Origin: Lepiota brunneoincarnata
Taxonomy: Eukaryota > Basidiomycota > Agaricomycetes > Agaricales > Agaricaceae
Assembly: GCA_023014365.1 (NCBI GenBank)
Contig: JAEBUN010000029.1
Coordinates: 1 to 64,000 of the forward strand
Length of the DNA: 64,000 nt
Direction: 5' to 3'
Position 1 is the first letter of the stretch. Each line of letters begins with the position of its first letter. This document shows, piece after piece, positions 19,032-31,083 of this stretch. A model generated the notes under the pieces. The model saw nothing but the letters and a program-made list of their open reading frames with translations. It was not told the origin of the DNA and made no database searches. The position numbers were made by a program, and so were the translations under genes.

Positions 19032-22000
19032 CTCCCCTTCAAACCATAGCAAGTCCAAGTTCTCATGTGAAATGTTTGACTTTCAGTGAGGGGAGTGCTT
19101 TGGTAAAAGCATTGGCCACCATGTCCTCAGTAGGACAGTAAACAAGCTGAATCTTGCCTTCTTTGATGATCCAGCAAATAAAATGATAATGAACATTGAT
19201 GTGTTTCATTTGCGCATGATGCTGGTGGTCCTTGGAAGGAGTGATAGCAGATTAGTTGTTGGAATAGATGGTGGTGGAGGGAACAGCAGTGTTGAGAACC
19301 TGTGAAATAAGTGAATGAAGCCATAGGGCTTGCTTTGATGCATGAGTGGCTCTGATGTACTTGGATTCTGTTGTAGATAGTGTGACAATCTCCTGTCACT
19401 TTGCACTCCAAGAAACTGTGCCACCATTGATGATGAATGTGTAGCTGGACATGGCATGGCAGTCCTCTACCATGTTGCTGTCAGCATCCATAAAACCCTT
19501 GAGGCCCTTACTATCACCTACATATGTCAACCAGGGGTCCTGGGTGCCTTTTAGATACTGAAAAACTCAACGAGCTGCTTCCCAATGTGCCTCTCTGTGA
19601 TTCTTGGTGAATTTTGAAAGGACTTGAATGGTGTAAGTGATATCTGGTTGCATTCCTGGGGCTGCATACATAAGCATGCCAACAGCCTCCTGATATGGTT
19701 TGCTGGCCATGCAGGCAATGTCAGCAGTCATTTGAGGCAATTGCTTGCTTGTTAGTTGGATGGCAGGGTCCATGGGTGTGCTGAGTGGTTTCTTGTTCTC
19801 AAGCCCATAACATCTGAGTGAGGCATTGATGTATGACCATTGAGACAGGAAGAGCTTACCCTGCTCTCTGTCCCTCTTTACCTCGATCCCTAGGAGCCAA
19901 TGGATCTCTCCTAGATCCATAATCTTGATGAACTTCTTTACACCACCTTTTACCCAGTTGATTAGTGTGATGGTGGAGGCAATGAGCATGCAATCATTGA
20001 TGTGCATGAGAATTATGATGAGATTTGGTGCCATGATCTTGAAAAAGACACTTTGGTTGACTTCACAGCATATAAAGCCTAGGTTGTTGACTAGAATCTC
20101 ACAAAGGCATTGATACCATCACTGGCCAAATTGTTTGAGTCCATAAAGGGTCTTCTTGAGGTGGCAGACATGTTGAGGTGTTGAACTGAGTAGAGTCAAT
20201 AGTATCAGTGACACACTTATCACTAGTCACTAGCTTGAGTTGATCAACAATCACTGATGTATTCACATGTTAATAATAGTGTGATTTGATAAGCCCACTG
20301 ATTCAGTCAAGTGTAAAGGTTCTTCATATGTAACTCCCCTTCACATAATAGGATTTGGCTAGTCTAAGGTCCCATCCTGTCAAAATGGACATGAGGTGAG
20401 AAACTTGGTGTCCACTAATTGACATTCCCAAGGGATGGGTGTACATAATAACTAATTACATATATATCACAATTCATCACTAACTAATAAGTGGTCTGTC
20501 ACTTTATTTAACATGAGGGTGAGTGAGGGATATGAAACCAGGGAATTGTTGCATATGGATTGTCTTGCCAGGGCCTAGTTTCCTGTTTAGGTATGCACCC
20601 TTGATGTCAATCTGATGGATCTCATAATTTCATGCAGCAGTGATTGCTAGAATAGTCTGGATGGATGTGAGGTGTGCAATGGGTGCAAAGGTGTCAAAGT
20701 AGTCAACTCTGGACACCTGTGAAAATCCTTGAGCAATAAGGTGAGCCTTGTAGTGGACAACATTTCCAGCAGCATCCTTCTTGGCCTTAAAAATCCATTT
20801 TGAGCCAATGACATTTGCTCCAATTGGTTGATCAATAAGTTCCCACATTCTGGCATCATCCAACATGCTAAGTTTTTCCTCCATGGCTTTCTTCCACAGC
20901 TCCCAGTCTGCTCATTTTCTTGCTTCCTGCAGGCTCCCAGGTTCCAAACCCTCAGTCTCCTCAATATCTGCTGCTAAAACATGCACATCAGCCCAATCTA
21001 GCTCTTTAGCAAGAGTAATTGCTCTTCCTTCTAGGATGTCTTTTGCCTTTGTGCTTGGATTTCTGGCACATTGAGGCTGTTGCATGCATGGGTTCTCCTC
21101 ATTGAACATTTTCCCTGCACTGGTATTGTCTGTGGCTGTGTTTTCACAAGGATTGGCTAGGGGATTGGCTGGCTGCTGGTTGGGAGGGGTGGGGGAGAGT
21201 GCTGGTGGCTCAATTGTGGCACTTGTGCTGTGTGGAGGGTCATTTTGCAGCTTGCTTGCTGGTAACTGCTCCCCTTTGAGCCTGGGACAATCTAAGTTAA
21301 TAAAACAAAAATTTTGTTCAATTTTTATAGCATGAGTGTCTGAAAAATAGATGTGGGAGCCATTGCTCTCTGTATCATACCTGACCCATTGCTCTTTCTT
21401 TGCTTGCCCACTGAGCTTGTCTCTACTTGCTTGGTGTACTCACACCTCCTCTCCTCACTCACATACTGCGTGTAGGTCTGGCTTGCAACTGTATACTGCC
21501 TCAAATGGCATTTTCCCTTCAACTGCTTGGGTTCCAGTTCTGTTCATCAACCAGACCACATGGGCAACAGCTTCTGCCCATAATAACTTCAGAAGCCAAC
21601 TTGCATGTAGTAGTGCACACATGCACTTGATAATTGTGCAATTTTGGTGCTCAGCAACTCCATTGTGCTGAGGGGTGTCATGTATGGTAAGTTTAGTCTC
21701 TGTACCTTGGGATTTCAAGTAAGACTGAAAGTTGCTCATGGTGTATTCCCCTCCCCTGTCCAAGTGCAGAGCCTTGATACAGGTGCCAAACTGCATTTCA
21801 CACCATGCATCATAGTTCTGGTAGGCCTCAAAGATGTTAGACTTGTTGGATAAGAAGTTAATGTGAGTCCACCTTGAGAAATTGTCAATAAAGGTCATGT
21901 AAAAATGTTTGTCCCTTTTCATCTCTACTCTTGCTGGTCCCCAGATATTGGAGTGGGTTTCCTCACCAAATGCTGAAGCCCACTTGCCCTCCCAAACTTT

Positions 22001-22545
22001 CAAAATCAGCAGCCAAGTTGCTTTGCCATAGGCATATGACTTGCAGAAGAAGTCAGCATCTGCTCCATCTTCCAGCTTCAGGCCAGCTACCAGACCATTG
22101 CAGACAAGCTTCTGAGCTGCTCCAGCACCAATATGGCCTAGATGGTGTGATAAATCCAAGCTAAGTAGCTCAATCACCACATTGGCTTCTTCCACTTCCT
22201 TTACTAGTTTGTATAGGCCTTGTCCTGTCCTTGGAATCTCAGCAATACAGGCACCACCAGTATCTTGGATAATGCACTTGCTATTTGCAAAGGTTGTTGA
22301 GAAGCCAGCATTGTCAAGTCAGCCAATCAACATGAGGGTGTATCCTGCTTTGGGTGAGTAAAGGACCTCACTCAGGTGAAGGTGTGATGAGGTAGCACCA
22401 TTTGGGAGCTCAATCACTACTTCTCCCTTTCCAATGGCATCAAACACCTTCTTGTTCACTGCACACAAGGGTTGAGGGGGGATAGATTCAAAGGTTGCAA
22501 AGTTGTTGCAGTAAGGGGAGATGTGATTTGTCACACTGGTGAAAA
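19032..22545 (-). pseudogene. Ty1/copia retrotransposon relic (protease to RNase H)
   Basis: Remains of one copia polyprotein on the minus strand, order from high to low coordinate. End of gag/protease ('TNHISPYCNNF', about 22530). GAG-pre-integrase and integrase core at 22195-21455 ('DNFSRWTHINFL', 'LHLDRGGEYTMSNFQ', 'HNGVAEHQN'). Reverse transcriptase at about 20960-19570 ('VIGSKWIFKAKKDAAGN', 'GFSQVSRVDYFDTFAPIA', 'KIMDLGEIHWLLGIE'). RNase H down to about 19040. Many stops and frameshifts separate the blocks, the gag half and 5' LTR are missing, and CpG is almost absent. The YVDD motif is degenerate ('HINDCMLI'). Clearly dead. Confidence 0.85.
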
Positions 22546-22722
22546 GTGGATTACTTTATGGGATTGAAAACGAGGTTCATTAACAAGTTCACTAATTCTG
22601 ACTTTATAAGTTCATGGGGGAGAGGTTGTCACAAATATCCAGAAATATATTCAATTCTAATGTTTTTAGGATTTTGGTAAGTTATTCTCTTAGTCTCCAA
22701 CTAGACAGACAGTTGTCCTATC
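22546..22722. repeat. Copia upstream fragment also present inverted at 30309-30420
   Basis: About 120 bp here matches 30309-30420 in the opposite orientation (shared blocks such as 'CAACCTCTCCCCCA' and 'AACTTGTTAATGAAC' when read on the minus strand). It is non-coding and probably lies just upstream of, or inside, the gag of the same copia family. Confidence 0.6.
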
Positions 22723-23420
22723 TGTTATGATCCGTGCTCCTTCTGTATCCGAGGATAACTGGAGACGGCCTTCAATCACTCTACAAGGTGTCCGAGATGG
22801 TTGGCCTTATAGAGCTTAGTGGATCGCGCTCAATGAGATAACGAGGGAAGACACCAAGTTAAGGCAGAGAGGTAAACGACCGCTGTTAACAAGATTAAAG
22901 CTTAGGGCTTTAATCTCTACTTGTACAGGCCTTATATACCTATGAGGTGCTATATACTCGTTATAGGTTACTTGGCTGTTCTACTGGTCGTGCGCAGTCC
23001 TGACCATGATGCACATCCTGGCTGATGGCATCCTAGTGTTATTTATATTACAATGAGTCAGTACTCTTGCTACTGCTGTGCGATGTTCCATCGCTTTCCT
23101 CTGACTCATAATCTTCTTCTCCCAATTGTATCTCCATGGAGTCCTCTCCGTTCTCGCTCTCCATTCTCTCAGTGCTTCTATCCGTATTGGAGGTTGGGTC
23201 GGTTGATCCATGGTTATCTTCCTCGTCCTCGGGGTATTCCAATATATCCTCCAAGGTTATCTCCATTCCTGCTTCTCTCGCCAGGTCCTGCATGGCGGTG
23301 TAATATTCCCCTTCCTCGTCTTCGTATTCTTGTGCCCGTAATTGGTCTGTAGTCTCCTGTACCCATCTTGTAAAGTCGAACAATAGTTCTTGTTCCTCCC
23401 GGTCTGGACTGTTCATAACA
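22723..23420 (-). repeat. Gypsy LTR, 698 bp, young-looking
   Basis: Same length and nearly the same sequence as the LTRs at 49010 and 56611, inverted. It keeps TG...CA ends, the TATA region, CpG-rich content and the 122-codon open frame (23048-23416 on the minus strand). The flanks (CTATC left, ATGGG right) are not a target duplication. On its right it joins gypsy integrase sequence directly, so it is not a simple solo-LTR insertion. Confidence 0.85.
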
Positions 23421-26400
23421 ATGGGTAGAATGGGGTCCAGAGATAGGTTGAAGCAGTGGCTTCAGGAGGTGGCAATTAATTTTGTATTGTTGGCAAGTAC
23501 CACATCCTCAGACATAGTTCTTGACAAATGATCACATTCCAGGCCAATAGGCATACTCCTGGAGTTTTCTAGTTGTTTCTGCAATACCAGGGTGTCCTGC
23601 AGTGGGTGAGTCATATACTCTTTGCAGTAAGCAGCATCTGAGATGTAGATCTTGCAGTATAAATAGCTTTCCATGAACACATGGGTGTCCTGAGTTATCT
23701 TTTTGGGTGATGTCAACCTGTTTCTGTTACCTGGGTTAGGGGTTCGCTCTTGAGTAGCACGGTGTTCGTGGCAAGATGTCTATACAGACTTGGTCTTGTC
23801 CTACTAGGTGTGACTTAGAGACGACAGAGCACTATAGTCCAGCCGGTTTGAGGGCAAAGAGGTATAGGAGGCAAGAACTGTATAACACTAAGATAAGGAT
23901 ACAAGGTATTGTACTATATCCTTATATACTCCTGAGTGTGGCTGTACTCCTACTATAATAGTCCGGACCAGGGTGACTATGAGTCAGAGATAAGAAAACA
24001 TGAGGCGTATACTAAGAATAGTCCTTCTGATGTACACTACTGATAGTTTCATAGTGACATGGGAATGTGAGCTAAAGATAACCGTCCTTCTGATGTGACT
24101 TCTGATAACAGTTTCTTCTTCTTCCACAGCTCCTTTATTTCTTGTTTGGTAGTTTCATTGATAATACAGATGTGCTGCAGTTGTTCTGGGGTGATGAACT
24201 TGTCAGGTAATGCAACAACTTGTTTGTTGTCCTTCGTTTTGGGTTCATGATCAGGTCATCTTGAGAGGGCATCCACTGGTCCATTTTTCTTTCCAGGGAT
24301 GTGTCTGATTTTGATGTCAAATCATTGCATGTAGGTGATCCATCAAGCTTGTCTTCTGCTAAGGTCTTTGGGTTTTCTCCAGCAGCAAATGTTGTCATGA
24401 TCTGACCATACAATGGTCTTGTGGGACAATATTTCTATATGGTGGTGCCATTCTTTGAGTGCTTGAATTATGGTGAAGAGTTCTTGTTCTGAGCAGTGAT
24501 AGTTGCATTCAGCTGGTGAGAATCCTTTTGAGAAGTAGGCAACTGGGTGTTTAACTCCATTATTATTGTGTTGGAGTAATACTGCTCCTGATGCAAATAG
24601 TGATGCATCACATTTGATTTCAAAGGGTTTGTCTTAGTCTGGAACCATTAGTACTGGTTTGCTCTGGAATTTCCTCTTGAGGGTATTGAAGGTGTTTTGG
24701 CATTCTTCTGTCCATTTGAATTTCTTGGTTTTGGACATCAGAGTGTTGAGGGGTTTGGCCCATGTGGTGTAATGATGTATAAACTTCCAATAGAAGTTGG
24801 AAAATCCTATGAATTTGCATACATTGCATGGGGTAGTTGGTGTTGGCCATTTGGCAATACCTTTGAGCTTTGCTGGGTCCATTGAGACTGAGTCTGGAGT
24901 GATGATAACTCCTAGGTATTTGAGTCTTGACATTTGAATTCACATTTCTTGGTTTTGAGGTATAGATCATTGTCTTTAAGTATCTTGAGTACTTCTCTTG
25001 TAAGACATCAAAGTTCTTGCTTTGTTTTGGCATGGATGAGGATGTTGTCCATATAAACAATTACTCCTCCATTGTCAATGAGTTTTCCAAATAGTGAGTC
25101 CATCATGGTTTGGAAGGTTGCTGGGGAGTTGCACATTCCAAAGAACATAACCATGGGTTTGAAGGCTCCTTTCCATTCATCTCCTTTGCATATATGGATA
25201 TTGTTGTATCCTGCTCATACATTGAGTTTGGTAAAGTATCTTGATCCTTGGAGTTTGTCAAGAATGTGTGAGATGAGAGGAAGATTATATGCATTCTTGA
25301 CTGTGTGTTTGTTGAGGTATCTGTAGTCTTGGCAGGGATGTAGTTTTCCATCTTTCTTTCCTATGAAGAAGAAAGGTGAGGCCATTGGTGATTTAGATGG
25401 TCAAATCTATTCTTTTTGAAGATTTTCTTCTAGGAATGTATTGAGTTCCTTTTCTTCATTAAGGGAGAGCTGGTAAGACTTCATGGCAATTGGCTTGAAT
25501 GATTCCTTGAGTTCAATCTTGTGATCCCATGGTTGTTGTGGAGGGAATCATTCAGCTTGTTTCTTGCTGAATACTGGGAGGTATTCATGGAATTCTGTGG
25601 GTACAACTTTTCTTGGGTTGTTGTTCTTCTTTTCTCTATGTTGTACAGCAAGGAATTGTGATGCTGAGGCTTTGAAGATGATTTCTTCGAAGCTTGTAGG
25701 CTTAAGGGTGGAGATGTGGTTGAGTTGATCATTATAGATCCAATTGGGTTCCATAGATTGGATGAGTTCTCAGAAGATAGTGTTGTCCCAACATTCATTT
25801 CTCTAGTGTAGTTGTTTGGCATCCCAGTTGATGTCTGGGTTGTGTTCTGCAAGCCAAGGGAATCCAAGGATAAGTCTTGGGCTTCCAAGGGAGACTACCT
25901 TTAGTTTGATCTCCATGTCCTTTCCGTTGACCATTAAATTGAGGGTTATATAATGGGTAGCTGTCCCATTTTCATTAATGGATCCATCAGCATTTCATAC
26001 TTTGATGGGTTAATCAAGGGGTATTGTCTTGAATGAATGTTGTCTGACCATTTCAGGGTCAATGAAATTTCCTGCTGCTCCTGAGTTGAGTAGGGCAAGT
26101 AGTTCCATACTTTCAGGTCCTTCCTTAGTGATTTTGTGTTTTTGGATTTGACAGGGTAGGTGTATTACATGTGCTGATGATTCCTGTAATTTTACAACAT
26201 TAATAGCATTTTGTGAATAAGGAAAGGAAGGGGGTCTTTGTGGAGGGCTAGACATGGTGGCTAGTCTCCTTGGGCAAAATCCTTAACCAGAGAGGTGTCT
26301 GGGTGGTTGGATTCATTTGTGAAGTGTTCATAAATGTCCTCAACTTCTTCATTGGTTGCATGTTCTAATATGTTGTATAGGGAGTTCTTCTTCCTATAAC

Positions 26401-28278
26401 TTGCTTATCTTCTTCTGGATATTGCATTTGACCTGTTTCTGGCATCCAGATTGCAGGGTAGTTTGGATTGGCAATATATGGTCTTCTTGGTGGGGCATTC
26501 ATGGGCAAAGTGTCCAGTCTTGTAGCAGTTGAAGCATCTCTTTTCCTTAAGATCCTTTCTTTGGGCATCTGTGAGGATTGTGTTGAGGGCTTCACAGGTA
26601 CACTCCTGTACCAACTAGTGGAGTCTGTCTTCTTCAGTCTCCTCATCTTTATCAGCTTCCTCAGTGAGTAGATTTGGCTTGTCCTTAAAGTTGAGGTTGT
26701 AGACTGCTTCAGCAAGTTAGTCAATATCCATTGCATTAGGGTCTGTTGCTTGATAGGGGAGTGGGACACAGTGCATAAAAGCATTTCTTTTCCCTTTAAA
26801 TAAGCAAGGCCATGAAGTTGTTGGAAATGAGGGAGTTCCTTGAGTTTACATATAGTTGTGTTGAGTTTGTAATATCTGATATGCTGTTCAAGCTTGTTTA
26901 AACCAGTCACTGAGTTTGTTTCCTGGGTTGAGGCTAATTGTCTTGATTGCAATAGGGCAATCCAGCCCATTCTTGAAATAGTTGACTGCTGCCACTCCAT
27001 CTCCAAGGTTGGCCTGATAGGCAAGTATCTGGAACTGGGATATGTAATCATTGATATATCATCTATTCTGTTTGAGGTGGCAGATTCTGTCCATTGCATC
27101 TGCAGGGACATTGTTCAGGGTGAAGGATGTGTCAAGTCCTTCAAGGAATTTCTTCCATGTTGGAAGGGTCTGGCTTCCAGCAAGTTCCTTGTTTGATTCT
27201 AAGAATGCTCCCCTCCATGTTGTGGCAGGGCCAGTGGACATGTATGAAAGGGCAAATTGTATCTTGGTCTTGTCATCAGAAAAGGCTCCAGGCTTTGCAT
27301 CAATGTATAATTGTACTATGTCCTTTCAGAGGCAGTAGTAGTCGGTCTCTCCATTAAAGGTTGGGGGTGTATTGATTTTTGTGGAGGAGGCCATATCATC
27401 AGTGTCAGAGGTTGTGGGTTCCTCATTGTAAGTGTGAATAGACCCAGTGATGGGGCTAACTTTGGGTAATTCAGGTTGTACAGGGGAACTGGATCAAGGC
27501 AGTGAGTGTACCAGTGATCCAAGTGGTGATGTGAAGGGTAAAAATGTCCTTGTTGTTGAGGGTTCCTGTTGTGAAGTATTGTTGTGAGTTTCCATACTTG
27601 TTGAGTGTTGAGGACTGGAGGATGGGGCAGATGTTCTATGAATTGGCTCTCCAAGCTTTGAGCAGGTAGAGGTGGCAGTTCTTTCAGATGGTGGTTGTTT
27701 AGGTAGGGATTGAAGAACTGATGCTGAGGGTGCTGAATATCCTGGGTCTTCTGTTCAACATTGAACTCTCTCAGTTGGCTGTGTAGGGTATGGTGCAGAA
27801 CCAGAGGGTGAACAAGTGAGGGGTATAGGTTTTGTTTTGCTTTTAGGGTCCATGGTAGAGGGGGTGTAAAGTTGGGTTTGGAGTTGGTTGTCAACTAGTC
27901 AGAACTGTTAGATTCTTCATAGTCAGGTGGCAAGGGGGTCATTTTGGTTTGTAGATAGGGTGTAGAGAGAAGAAGTCGAAGGTGAAGGTGGGGGTGAGGA
28001 TGAATAAACAATGCTTATGGGTGCATTATCCCAATCAACACTTAAAGGTGTGGATGACCTATCAACACTTTTGGTGCATCTGACTAAGGGTGCAGAGGGT
28101 ATGGTGGCCTGCTCTACAGGGGTGTATCACCAGACAGCAACAAGGTGTGTCATCAGATATGGTTGGCACTCAGATAGCGATAAAGCATATCATCTGCCAG
28201 TGTGGAAGGGTAGTGACAAGGCATACCAATGCCTACAGGATGTACGATGGAGGTTGTCTAAAAGAAGCTTTAATCTAA
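23421..28278 (-). pseudogene. Decayed Ty3/gypsy chromovirus body (5' leader, gag, partial pol)
   Basis: Old inverted relative of the intact element at 49010-57308. From right to left: leader (28278-27400), gag (about 27394-26280, with a CCHC knuckle 'CFNCYKTGHFAHEC'), protease ('LLALLNSGAAGNFIDP', Asp changed to Asn), reverse transcriptase, RNase H and the start of integrase, ending abruptly at 23421. Everything corresponding to 54260-56610 of the intact copy (integrase end, chromodomain, downstream frames) is missing. Stops and frameshifts are frequent and CpG is nearly gone, the pattern expected from repeat-directed cytosine methylation and deamination. A solo LTR (23725-24110) interrupts it. 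Confidence 0.88.
23725..24110. mobile_element. Solo LTR, 386 bp, with 5-bp target duplication
   Basis: TGTTACCTGG...CTGATAACA flanked by GTTTC on both sides (23720-23724 and 24111-24115), inserted in the integrase linker of the decayed gypsy. Comparison with 53990-54010 of the intact copy shows the empty site. It is clearly richer in CpG than its host, so it came later. A truncated inverted relative lies at 32683-32883. The parental element is not in the window. Confidence 0.85.
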
Positions 28279-28701
28279 TGTTATGATCCTTGCTCCTTCT
28301 GTATCCAAGGATAACTGGAGAAGGCCTTCAATCACTCTACAAGGTGTCTGAGATGGTTGGCCCTGCAGAGCTTAGTGGATTGTGCTCAATGAGATAATGA
28401 GGGAACATGCCAAGTTAAGGCAGAGAGAGGTTAATGACCACTGTTAACAAGATTAAAGCTTAGGGCTTTAATCTCTACTTGTACAAGCCGTTATATACCT
28501 ATAAGATACCATATACTCATTATAGGCTTATTGGGCTATTCTACTTGTTCTGTGCAGCCTTGACCATGATGCACATCCTAGCTAATGGTATCCTACTGCT
28601 ATTCTTATCTTACAATGAGTCAGTGTCCTCACTCTCCATTCCACTGCTGTGCAATGTTCCATTGCTGTCTTCTGACTCATAATTTTCTTCTCCTGATCCT
28701 A
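28279..28701 (-). repeat. Truncated, CpG-depleted gypsy LTR
   Basis: Begins TGTTATGATCC like the other gypsy LTRs but is strongly diverged and lacks nearly all CpG. It is cut by the Tc1-like element at 28702. It is the genuine 5' LTR of the decayed body, and the 12-base primer-site sequence lies next to it at about 28266-28277. Confidence 0.8.
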
Positions 28702-30306
28702 CAGTAAGGGACAAAACCCTTCCAATGATTTTTATACTTCAACAAATATGTTAATAACTGTCAACCTACTAAGGATGAAACCTTCATATTTTAATTGGGA
28801 ATACCCTATATGGCTCATGTATCATCCTGCCAAACATCATTACATCATATGCCATTTTGGGAAGTCAGTGAATTAAACAATCATTTAAGGTCATTGGAAG
28901 GGTTTTGTCTGTCTCTAAGAAATTACCAATAATTACACTTTTAGTACTTTGTATACCCTCCCCTGGCATCCAAGACAGCCTGAACCCTATCAGGCATACT
29001 CTCTATCAGATTCTGACACACTTCTGCTGGAATCTGATCCCATTCCTTTTGTGTCCTATCCCATAATTCTTCCATCCCCTGAGGTGGAGTGTCATACTTC
29101 CCTAACTTGATTTTAAGGTGAGTCCACAAATGTTCAATTGGATTAAGGTCTGGAGATTGTGGGGGCCACACCATAACCTCCATTTCAGCTGCTTTGAACC
29201 ATTTTTGAGCCTTGGTGCACCTATGTTTGGGATAATTATTTTGTTGAAAGACAATATCCTCCACTTCTTTGTCATACCACTCCAGGCTCCCCTTGAGTTC
29301 ATCCTCCAAAATGGTGACAAATAGATCACCATCCATCTTACCATTAATCTTGGCTGCCAACCCTAGACCTTCCCACAGCATACAGCCCCATACCATAATG
29401 GAACCTCCTCCAAACTTTGTGGTTCCCAGCACCAGCCTATCACTAAGCCTCTCCCCTGCTCTTTTCCAGACCCAAACCCTGCCATCTGACCCTAAGCAAT
29501 TGATTTTGGTCTCATCTGACCAAACCACCCTCTTCCAGTCTTCCAGAGTCCAGTCTGCATGTGCCTCTGCCCACTCCAATCTTTTCCTCTTGTGTATAAC
29601 AGAGAGTTTAGGCCTTTTCCACTTGACTACAGCCTTCATTCCAGCTTTTTTGAGTGCTCTGCAAACTATTTTGGATGATAGAGGTTGGTCAATGACAGTA
29701 CAAAGGGTTCTGGTGATTTGGGAGGCATTTTCAGCCTTGCAGGATGTGATAAGATGAGTGGCATATTTGATATTGCCAACAGAAAGCTTGGTTGGGCAGC
29801 CACCAAGTGACTTTGAAAGTGTTGAACAATGTTTAGAGCAAAGACAAGATATAGTGCTGAGGCTAAGACCAGTGGTAGAAGCAATATGGGTAGCAGAGTG
29901 GCCTTTGTCCAAAAGGGAAAGAATATAGTTGTATTGAGTCATAGAGAGGGATTGCATGTTAGCAAAATGAGGTTGGGGGGGTGGTGTGAGCTAGGGAAGT
30001 GAGCAGCTATATTTATACATTATTCCAATCAGTCACATGACATTTATTTGCACTTATTTGGCTGTAATAAACAAAATCATGTGATTAGAGTAAAGACAGA
30101 CAAAACCCTTCCAATGACCTTAAATGATTGTTTAATTCACTGACTTCCCAAAATGGCATATGATGTAATGATATTTGGCAGGATGATAGCATGAGCCATA
30201 TAGGTATTCCCAATTAAAATATGAAGGTTTCACCTTTAGTAGGTGGGCAGTTATTAACATATTTGTTGAAGTATAAAAATCATTGGAAGGGTTTTATCCC
30301 TTACTA
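28702..30306 (-). mobile_element. Tc1-like DNA transposon, 1605 bp
   Basis: Ends CAGTAAGGGACAAAACCCTT (left) and its inverse at the right (last base changed), flanked by TA on both sides (28700-28701, 30307-30308). Each terminal inverted repeat is about 216 bp (28702-28917 and 30091-30306). Each carries a second copy of the terminal motif, inverted, at its inner edge. One transposase frame is inside. I find no CpG dinucleotide in the transposase region. Confidence 0.9.
28941..29957 (-). CDS. Tc1-like transposase, full-length frame, one catalytic Asp lost
   Basis: DDE transposase of the Tc1 branch, 338 aa, no stop or frameshift. N-terminal paired-type helix-turn-helix DNA-binding region ('SATHIASTTGLSLSTISCL' and 'ASQITRTLC', about residues 1-120). 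First catalytic Asp in 'VVWSDETKIN' (about residue 149). Then 'GGGSIMVWGCMLW', the second-Asp region, and the Glu in 'QSPDLNPIEHLW' (about residue 278). The second-Asp motif reads 'FQQNNYPKHRC', whereas the sister copy near 45117-45150 keeps 'FQQDNDPKHRC'. The Asp that binds metal is Asn here, so the product could bind ends but should not cut. It could act as a repressor, which is speculation. Confidence 0.88.
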   Translation of the reverse strand: MQSLSMTQYNYILSLLDKGHSATHIASTTGLSLSTISCLCSKHCSTLSKSLGGCPTKLSVGNIKYATHLITSCKAENASQITRTLCTVIDQPLSSKIVCRALKKAGMKAVVKWKRPKLSVIHKRKRLEWAEAHADWTLEDWKRVVWSDETKINCLGSDGRVWVWKRAGERLSDRLVLGTTKFGGGSIMVWGCMLWEGLGLAAKINGKMDGDLFVTILEDELKGSLEWYDKEVEDIVFQQNNYPKHRCTKAQKWFKAAEMEVMVWPPQSPDLNPIEHLWTHLKIKLGKYDTPPQGMEELWDRTQKEWDQIPAEVCQNLIESMPDRVQAVLDARGGYTKY

Positions 30307-30780
30307 TATATTTCTGGAGATTTGCAACAACCTCTCCCCCACAAACTTATAAAATCAGAATTAGCAAACTTGTTAATGAACTTCATTTTCAATCCTGTAA
30401 AGTAATCTGCATTTCACTAGAAATCTGTCCTCCAGTATCCCCAGTACTCAGAATTCCCTCCTACACCCTCTCCAATGCAGACATGAACCCTCACAGGTGT
30501 GCATGACCCTATCTCAAGCCCATTCCCAACTATACTCACTTTAGACATCCCTGACACCTAACAGCCATTTATGTAGAGTAGATTACTCAACTTGGACCTT
30601 ACAGCAGGTAGTATAAGTAGTGTAGGTGGGCTCAGAGAAACCTTACTCAATTCTCTAAGGTTTCTCTCTGCTCAGGTATGTACTTGGTAGAAGTCCAGAA
30701 ATGACACTAAGGTTTTCTCCCCACTCAGCCAATGCAACACAGCCACTAGGTCACCCTTACAATAGCCTGTCATACCATAA
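30307..30780 (+). repeat. Copia-derived non-coding remnant
   Basis: 30309-30420 is an inverted diverged copy of 22546-22660. The rest, to about 30780, has no readable domain but the same AT-rich, CpG-poor composition as the surrounding relics. Confidence 0.45.
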
Positions 30781-31083
30781 TGTTACCACTACATTCATGC
30801 TTAATAGTAGGAATAATAGTTTTGTCTAAGAGTCTTTCTCCCTTATACATCTTCCCATATGACCCAAGCTTGTTGATTTTTGTTTCATTTGTCCATAATA
30901 TCCATTTCCAATCTTCTATAGTTCAATCCTTATGCTTGTGGGCAATTTGAAGTGAGCAATTCAGTGTTGCTTCTTAAAAAGAGGTTATTTGGTCTTAATA
31001 ATAGACCAGAAATTGTTCTTCATGAGCATATTTCAGATTGTTTGAAGTGTGATAGGGGTGGGGAGGATAGAGGAGATGAATTA
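30781..31083 (-). pseudogene. Inverted fragment of the second Tc1-like transposase
   Basis: On the minus strand it matches about 31700-31990 of the neighbouring element (shared 'TGGACAAATGAAAC', 'GACCCAAGCTTGT' on the plus strand as inverse). It covers the middle of the transposase up to the first catalytic region. Frame broken by stops. Confidence 0.65.
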
